In this document: piece by piece, positions 59,412 to 64,000 of the stretch
How the letters are laid out: every line of letters begins with the position of its first letter
Position numbering within the stretch: the stretch's first letter is position 1
Assembly: GCA_030445245.1 (NCBI GenBank)
Contig: JAUCSD010000001.1
Span: forward strand, 1,060,671-1,124,670
Direction of reading: 5' to 3'
DNA from: Candidatus Saccharimonadota bacterium
GTDB taxonomy: Bacteria; Patescibacteriota; Saccharimonadia; Saccharimonadales; Saccharimonadaceae
DNA: 64,000 nt
The notes under the pieces: generated by a model
Seen by the model: only the letters and a program-made list of their open reading frames with translations
What the model was told of the DNA's origin: nothing
Databases searched by the model: none
Position numbers and translations under genes: made by a program

Positions 59412-60482
59412 ATGAATAATCAAGAACTACGAATCGAAGTACTACTCGAGGAAGTCGTTAAGAAACGAGCTTCTGACCTTCACCTTCAGGTGGGATTACC
59501 TCCAATGCTCCGTGTCGATGGTAGTCTTAACCCAATCCCAGGATATGACTCATTGGACGAACCAGCTGTCGAAACCCTTGTATTTGCCATTCTCGACCAA
59601 GATCAGCAACAAATCTTGATGAAAGACAAAGAGTTTGACTTTAGCTTTGCCTTCGGAACACTCGGACGTTTTCGCGTAAACGCATTCCACGAAAGAGGTA
59701 ATTTAGCTGCGGCGCTTCGTCTGATTCCAAATGAAATTAAATCGGTAACTGAACTTGGTATGCCAGCTGTGGTGATGGGCTTTGCTGATTATCCACGTGG
59801 TCTCGTACTCGTGACTGGTCCGACTGGTTCAGGTAAGTCGACAACGCTCGCTGCGCTTGTTGATAAGATCAATACTGAACGAGCTGATCACATTATTACG
59901 ATCGAAGACCCAATCGAGTTTACTCACAAATCAAAAAAATCAGTTGTAGTACAACGTGAAGTTCACTATGATACTTACAGCTTTTCAGCAGCGCTTCGTT
60001 CAAGCCTCCGTCAGGATCCAGATGTTGTGCTCATCGGTGAGATGCGTGACCTCGAAACAATTTCTGCGGCTATTACGATTGCTGAAACGGGGCACCTTGT
60101 GTTCGCGACGCTGCACACCAACTCGGCGGCACAGTCAATCGACCGTATGATTGACGTGTTCCCACCTCACCAGCAACCACAGATTCGTGCTCAGCTTTCA
60201 AATATTTTGATGGCTATTTGTTCACAACGTCTCGTGCCAGCCATCGGTGGTGGGCGAGTGGTGGCTGCGGAAGTACTTATTGCCAACCCGGCAGTGCGTA
60301 ACATTATCCGCGAGGGTAAAGCTCACCAACTTGACGCCGTTATTCAAACAGGTGCCGATCAGGGTATGCAAACGATGGACCGTACGCTCGTTAGCCTTAT
60401 TCAAAGCGGTACGGTGACCTACGACGAAGCTCGCAACTATGCTGTTGACCTCGGTGAATTCGAAAGGTTAATGAGAGGATAA
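59412..60482 (+). CDS. pilT: Pilus retraction ATPase PilT
   Basis: The 356-residue ATPase powers pilus retraction. It has ASDLHLQVGLPPMLRVDG, Walker A GPTGSGKSTT, IEDPIEFTH, the DPDVVLIGEMRDLET Walker B block and GHLVFATLHTNSAAQSIDRMIDVFPPHQQ. The usual AIRNLIRE-type C-terminal motif appears as AVRNIIREGK. It follows pilB by 15 bases and precedes pilC by one base. Confidence 0.95.
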   Translation: MNNQELRIEVLLEEVVKKRASDLHLQVGLPPMLRVDGSLNPIPGYDSLDEPAVETLVFAILDQDQQQILMKDKEFDFSFAFGTLGRFRVNAFHERGNLAAALRLIPNEIKSVTELGMPAVVMGFADYPRGLVLVTGPTGSGKSTTLAALVDKINTERADHIITIEDPIEFTHKSKKSVVVQREVHYDTYSFSAALRSSLRQDPDVVLIGEMRDLETISAAITIAETGHLVFATLHTNSAAQSIDRMIDVFPPHQQPQIRAQLSNILMAICSQRLVPAIGGGRVVAAEVLIANPAVRNIIREGKAHQLDAVIQTGADQGMQTMDRTLVSLIQSGTVTYDEARNYAVDLGEFERLMRG

Positions 60483-60483
60483 A

Positions 60484-61695
60484 ATGAAAAAATATAGTTA
60501 TCAGGCGAAGGACGGTTCGACTAATAAAATCGTCAAGGCTACTGTTCAGGCCGACTCCGAGAATGCTGCGGCAAAGCTGCTTATTGCTCAGGGCTTCACG
60601 CCGCTTGATATTCAAGAGCAAGATGAGAATGGTAGTTTTCTCGGTCGTCTTACTAACCGTATTACGACTAAGGACCGAATCGTTTTCACGCGTCAACTAG
60701 CAACACTTATTGGCGCGGGATTGCCATTGTCTCAAAGTCTTCGCACGGTTTTGGAGCAAACTGAGAACAAGCGATTACAAGGTGTCGTTGAGGATATTGT
60801 AGCTTCAGTTGAAGGTGGTAAGTCGCTTTCGGAATCATTTTCAAAGCATCCTGAAGTATTTGATAAAGTATTCCTTGCGCTCATCGCGGCCGGTGAAGTC
60901 TCTGGTACGCTCGATGAGTCTCTGATTCGCGTAGCTGCCCAACAAGAGAAGGATGCTGCAATGATGAGTAAGATTAAAGGTGCACTTACGTACCCAATTA
61001 TTGTTCTTGTCGTTATCTTTGGCGTTATGGCATTCATGCTTCTAACAGTCGTACCGCAGGTAGAGAAACTCTATCACGATCTCAAGAAAGAGTTGCCATT
61101 TCTTACACAGATTATGGTGTCTGCAGCTGACTTTTTCAGTAAGTTCTGGTGGCTTGTCATTATTGTCCTTGGGATGGGTATATATTTCTTTCTCCAGTAT
61201 CTCAAGACAGACAGCGGTATTAAGTTTAAAGACACATTCAAACTGAATGTTCCTCTGTTTGGTAGGATGTTCCGTAAACTTTATATGGCTCGTTTGGCTC
61301 GAACCGGACAAACACTCCTCGCTACCGGCGTTGCTATGCTCGACATGATGCGTATTACCAGTGAAGCAGTAAACAACTCAGTTATTGCCGCGAGTATCGA
61401 TCGAGCGGCTGAGAAGGTAAAGGGCGGTAAGGCGCTTTCAACTTCGCTCCAGCCTGAAGAGTATATCCTCCCGTTAGTGCCTCAGATGATTAAGATTGGT
61501 GAACAGTCGGGTAAGATCGACGAAATGTTAGGTAAGACTGCTCAGGTGTATGAGGATGAGCTTGATGAAGAGATTAAGACGATCTCTACTGCTATTGAGC
61601 CAATTCTGATGGTGATTCTTGCGGTTGTTGCCGGTGGTATGGTGGGAGCAATCTTGCTTCCAATCTATAGCCTGGTCAACGGCGTTAATATCTAG
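60484..61695 (+). CDS. pilC: Type IV pilus platform protein PilC
   Basis: The 403-residue polytopic protein forms the membrane platform turned by the ATPases. It has two GspF domains with RIVFTRQLATLIGAGLPLSQSL, EGGKSLSESFSKHP, AGEVSGTLDESL, then MIKIGEQSGKIDEML. Hydrophobic segments lie near residues 170-195, 220-240 and 375-400. It closes the pilB-pilT-pilC run. Confidence 0.95.
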   Translation: MKKYSYQAKDGSTNKIVKATVQADSENAAAKLLIAQGFTPLDIQEQDENGSFLGRLTNRITTKDRIVFTRQLATLIGAGLPLSQSLRTVLEQTENKRLQGVVEDIVASVEGGKSLSESFSKHPEVFDKVFLALIAAGEVSGTLDESLIRVAAQQEKDAAMMSKIKGALTYPIIVLVVIFGVMAFMLLTVVPQVEKLYHDLKKELPFLTQIMVSAADFFSKFWWLVIIVLGMGIYFFLQYLKTDSGIKFKDTFKLNVPLFGRMFRKLYMARLARTGQTLLATGVAMLDMMRITSEAVNNSVIAASIDRAAEKVKGGKALSTSLQPEEYILPLVPQMIKIGEQSGKIDEMLGKTAQVYEDELDEEIKTISTAIEPILMVILAVVAGGMVGAILLPIYSLVNGVNI

Positions 61696-61777
61696 ACAAG
61701 ACGAACAGGCTAGGGTACTATTAACGTAAGCGTTTTAACGCAAATTAACTTGTTCATAGAAAGGTGGAACAGATTTT

Positions 61778-62248
61778 ATGAACGTACAACAAAAAAATAA
61801 AGACAAAGGATTTACAATCATTGAGGTTGTATTGGTCTTAGCAATCGCTGGACTAATCTTCCTGATGGTGTTTATCGCATTGCCAGCATTGCAACGCGGT
61901 CAACGTGATACACAGCGTAAGAATGACATGAGTCGTGCAATGACTGCTGTTAATAACTACCAGTCCAACAACCGAGGGGTCGCACCTTCAAACTGGACAG
62001 ACTTTGCCACGAAGTATCTTGAAGTTAATGGTGATACATTTGCTGACCCTTCAGGTACTAAGTATATCTTTGTTCCTGGTACTACGAAACCTGTTATCAG
62101 TGATACGTTTGATGGAGCTGCTCCTAACATCTATGCCACAAAGGGTGCAACCTGTAATGGTGAAGATATAGACCTTGGTAAAGGTAATAATAAGATCGCC
62201 CTCCAGATGAAACTTGAAGGCGGTGGTATCTCTTGTCAAAGTAACTAG
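61778..62248 (+). CDS. Type IV pilin
   Basis: The 156-residue prepilin has a charged leader ending at the peptidase site KG^FTIIEVV (cleavage after Gly11, with Glu5 of the mature protein). A hydrophobic helix follows, then a globular head with two Cys (ATCNGED and GISCQSN) able to form the usual C-terminal disulfide loop. It is probably the major pilin because it has its own 80-base leader, AAAGG site and a strong terminator directly after it. Confidence 0.92.
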   Translation: MNVQQKNKDKGFTIIEVVLVLAIAGLIFLMVFIALPALQRGQRDTQRKNDMSRAMTAVNNYQSNNRGVAPSNWTDFATKYLEVNGDTFADPSGTKYIFVPGTTKPVISDTFDGAAPNIYATKGATCNGEDIDLGKGNNKIALQMKLEGGGISCQSN

Positions 62249-62263
62249 CTTAGATACCTAGTG

Positions 62264-62301
62264 ATAATAAGTGAGTCTGCACAGACTCACTTATTATTTT
62301 T
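62264..62301 (+). terminator. Intrinsic terminator after pilin gene
   Basis: A perfect 15-bp stem (ATAATAAGTGAGTCT with AGACTCACTTATTAT, loop GCAC) is followed by T5. Strong termination fits a highly expressed pilin. Confidence 0.92.
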
Positions 62302-62398
62302 ATATCCAAGTCTTTATCGATAAAGCTGTTCTTCATGTAATTTGATGATATGTAGTGACATTTTTCTTTTCATGCCGGTTTACTGTATGATAGTGCTT

Positions 62399-63277
62399 AT
62401 GGAACAATTACTTATTTGTGTGACGCTCGCGGTATTAGGTTTATGTATGGGGAGCTTTGCTGGGGCTACTGTGTGGCGACTCAGAGCACGTCAGCTTGTT
62501 GAGGATAAAGCAGCAGGCGAGAAGGTAGACAGTAAAGAGCTCAAGAAACTACTGCCTCTCACAAAGACAACACTTACGTCAGACCGGTCTCGTTGTTTGC
62601 ATTGTGAGCATACATTAGCGTGGTATGACCTACTGCCACTGGCTAGTTGGTTAAGCACGGGCGGGAAGTGTCGCTACTGCCACAAGAAGATCGGCTGGTT
62701 TGAACCAGCTATGGAACTAGGGGTTGCCGCGCTATTTGTGAGCCTGTATCTTCTATGGCCGCTTGGCATGAGTTCGATTTATGAAATAACCCAGTTTGTC
62801 TTGTGGCTTATAGCCGGCGTATTACTCGCAATTCTATTTGCCTACGACCTTAAGTGGTATCTGTTACCTAATTACATCGTTTTTCCATTAATTGGAATCG
62901 GTACACTTTTTGCCGTGCTGGCCGTTATCGGTACGTCTGACATGACTACGACACTATTGAATATCCTATTCTCTGGGATTATTCTTAGCGGTATTTACTT
63001 CATTTTGTGGCTTATCTCGAAAGGGCAATGGATCGGTTTTGGCGATGTAAAGCTAGGGCTTGGTTTAGCATTGCTACTTGCAGACTGGAAATTGGCGTTT
63101 ATCGCGCTTTTTGCTGCCAACCTTATTGGTTGTCTGATTGTTATTCCGGGTATGGTGGCTAAGAAAATCGATCGTAAAACTCGTGTACCGTTCGGTCCAC
63201 TCCTTATAGCCGGAACGGTACTCGCTATGTTGGTCGGTAGATACATCATCGACTGGTACTTCATCTCGTTTATTTAG
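62399..63277 (+). CDS. pilD: Prepilin peptidase
   Basis: The product from ATG 62399 has 292 residues and many transmembrane segments. After the first, a cytoplasmic loop holds the four zinc Cys (RCLHCEH, KCRYCHKK). The A24 aspartyl protease residues lie in AYDLKWYLLPN and GFGDVKLGLGLA (GxGD motif). The N-terminal part also carries the methyltransferase region GSFAGATVWR. It cleaves prepilin leaders, including the pilins on either side. TATGAT (62386-62391) is seven bases before this ATG; farther upstream starts lie before that box. Confidence 0.94.
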   Translation: MEQLLICVTLAVLGLCMGSFAGATVWRLRARQLVEDKAAGEKVDSKELKKLLPLTKTTLTSDRSRCLHCEHTLAWYDLLPLASWLSTGGKCRYCHKKIGWFEPAMELGVAALFVSLYLLWPLGMSSIYEITQFVLWLIAGVLLAILFAYDLKWYLLPNYIVFPLIGIGTLFAVLAVIGTSDMTTTLLNILFSGIILSGIYFILWLISKGQWIGFGDVKLGLGLALLLADWKLAFIALFAANLIGCLIVIPGMVAKKIDRKTRVPFGPLLIAGTVLAMLVGRYIIDWYFISFI

Positions 63278-63328
63278 GTTATTGGCAGGGTTATCGCCTC
63301 AACGCACTTATGCTATAATAAAGCGCAA

Positions 63329-64000
63329 ATGGGCATCAAAACGCAAACCGGTTTTACTATTATCGAAACAATGCTTTTTCTTGCCGTCACGGGTATGCTA
63401 GCGACGGCAATATTGGTAGGATCAGGGGTGGCAATTGGCCAACAACGTTACCGTGACAGCGTTAACTCAATAAAGTCATATGTTCAGCAACAGTATAGTG
63501 ATGTGACGAATGTCGTTAACTCTCGTGATAAGGCGTGGACATGTGATGCAAACGGTAATGTAATTCAAGCTGATGCTACTGGTGGAGAAGCTCGCGGTAC
63601 AACTGACTGTGTATTACTCGGTAGGCTCATGACGGTTGATAACACTGGTACCAAGCTAACCACCTCAAATGTTATTGGATACAAGGCACCAGATGCTGGA
63701 ACTGCGGTGAGTGACATTCTCGAGCTCACAACTAACTACAAACTCACAGCATCGCCTATTGATCAGGATAACACTGATATTAGTTGGGGTGCGCAGGTAG
63801 TAAAACAGAAAACGACAAGCCCGATGCCATTCTCGATGCTTATTATTCGTTCGCCTTTGAGCGGTGCTGTAATGACGTTTACTGCCGAAGGTTCTCAGAT
63901 TGATCTCTCGGCCCTTATAACAAGTGCAAATATGACACAAAAGAGAGACCTATGCGTCAATGCTGATGCCGGTTCGTTCGTAGGTCGGCGACTTGAGGTA
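63329..64000 (+). CDS. Type IV pilin-like protein (cut by window end)
   Basis: The frame is open from ATG 63329 to the window edge (224 codons). It starts with a short leader and the prepilin peptidase motif TG^FTIIETMLFLAVTGML, then a long exported domain with Cys pairs (WTCDANG, TDCVLLG) and Pro/Ser-rich later parts. It is larger than the major pilin, so it is probably a minor pilin or tip component. TATAAT (63314-63319) is nine bases before the ATG. Confidence 0.85.
   Translation, partial: MGIKTQTGFTIIETMLFLAVTGMLATAILVGSGVAIGQQRYRDSVNSIKSYVQQQYSDVTNVVNSRDKAWTCDANGNVIQADATGGEARGTTDCVLLGRLMTVDNTGTKLTTSNVIGYKAPDAGTAVSDILELTTNYKLTASPIDQDNTDISWGAQVVKQKTTSPMPFSMLIIRSPLSGAVMTFTAEGSQIDLSALITSANMTQKRDLCVNADAGSFVGRRLEV

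Noticed and set aside
1-64000. CRISPR arrays, toxin-antitoxin pairs, transposases
   Set aside because: No spaced direct repeats, no recognisable toxin-antitoxin gene pair and no transposase or integrase were found in either strand.

Overview
The window looks like a chromosome segment of a Candidatus Saccharibacteria (TM7) or closely related Patescibacteria cell. This is an inference. It rests on the mix of short, divergent housekeeping genes, a type IV pilus locus with clade-typical unnamed proteins, standard-code genes (TAA, TAG and TGA all act as stops), and a very dense layout with many ATGA overlaps. No rRNA, tRNA, CRISPR array, transposase or integrase was recognised.

Layout. 1-3964: ribonucleotide reductase (end of alpha, a separate 57-residue protein carrying the CxxC tail, beta), then YecM-like, CYTH and an Nramp Mn/Fe transporter, all on +. 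4.0-9.7 kb: zwf, two HIT proteins, a candidate structured RNA, pyrG and small unknown genes. 9.7-17.6 kb: argS, mscL, msrB, orn, a MmcQ/YjbR protein, dnaG and rpoD. 17.6-25.0 kb: a CoaE-like kinase, polA, a HAD protein, mutM, holA and rpsT. 25-31.7 kb: a degenerate DHH protein, a PIG-L deacetylase, an FHA/transglutaminase-like protein, truB, rpsO, ASCH and Nudix. 31.9-41.1 kb: an ITPase-like protein and an RNA-decay cluster (pnp, two RNase J paralogues) with a uracil-DNA glycosylase. 41.8-46.9 kb: ftsK, an HD-domain gene remnant, rpsF-ssb-rpsR, efp and a P-loop kinase. 47-52 kb: a class A beta-lactamase-like protein, tlyA, ychF and unknowns. 52.3-64.0 kb: type IV pilus genes (two unnamed membrane proteins, pilM, N, O, a small protein, pilB, T, C, a pilin, the prepilin peptidase and a cut-off pseudopilin).

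Three themes run through the window. (1) Most first-in-unit housekeeping genes have a clear -10 box only 6-10 bases before the start codon, so they are probably transcribed as leaderless mRNAs. The genes for the exoribonucleases PNPase and both RNase J paralogues are exceptions, with long hairpin-rich leaders. (2) Between these units sit about nine short, G+C-richer insertions. Most hold one small gene, often with a Shine-Dalgarno site, and end in a long, often perfect hairpin with little or no T-tract. One encodes a DUF397 protein, a family typical of Actinobacteria, the phylum that includes the known hosts of cultivated TM7 bacteria. (3) Several enzymes have lost metal ligands (DnaG zinc site, UDG Fe-S site, PilB zinc site, one RNase J metal site), and the RNR beta subunit has the Glu/Phe pair of class Ic enzymes.

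All calls were made by reading the sequence; no database search was run.
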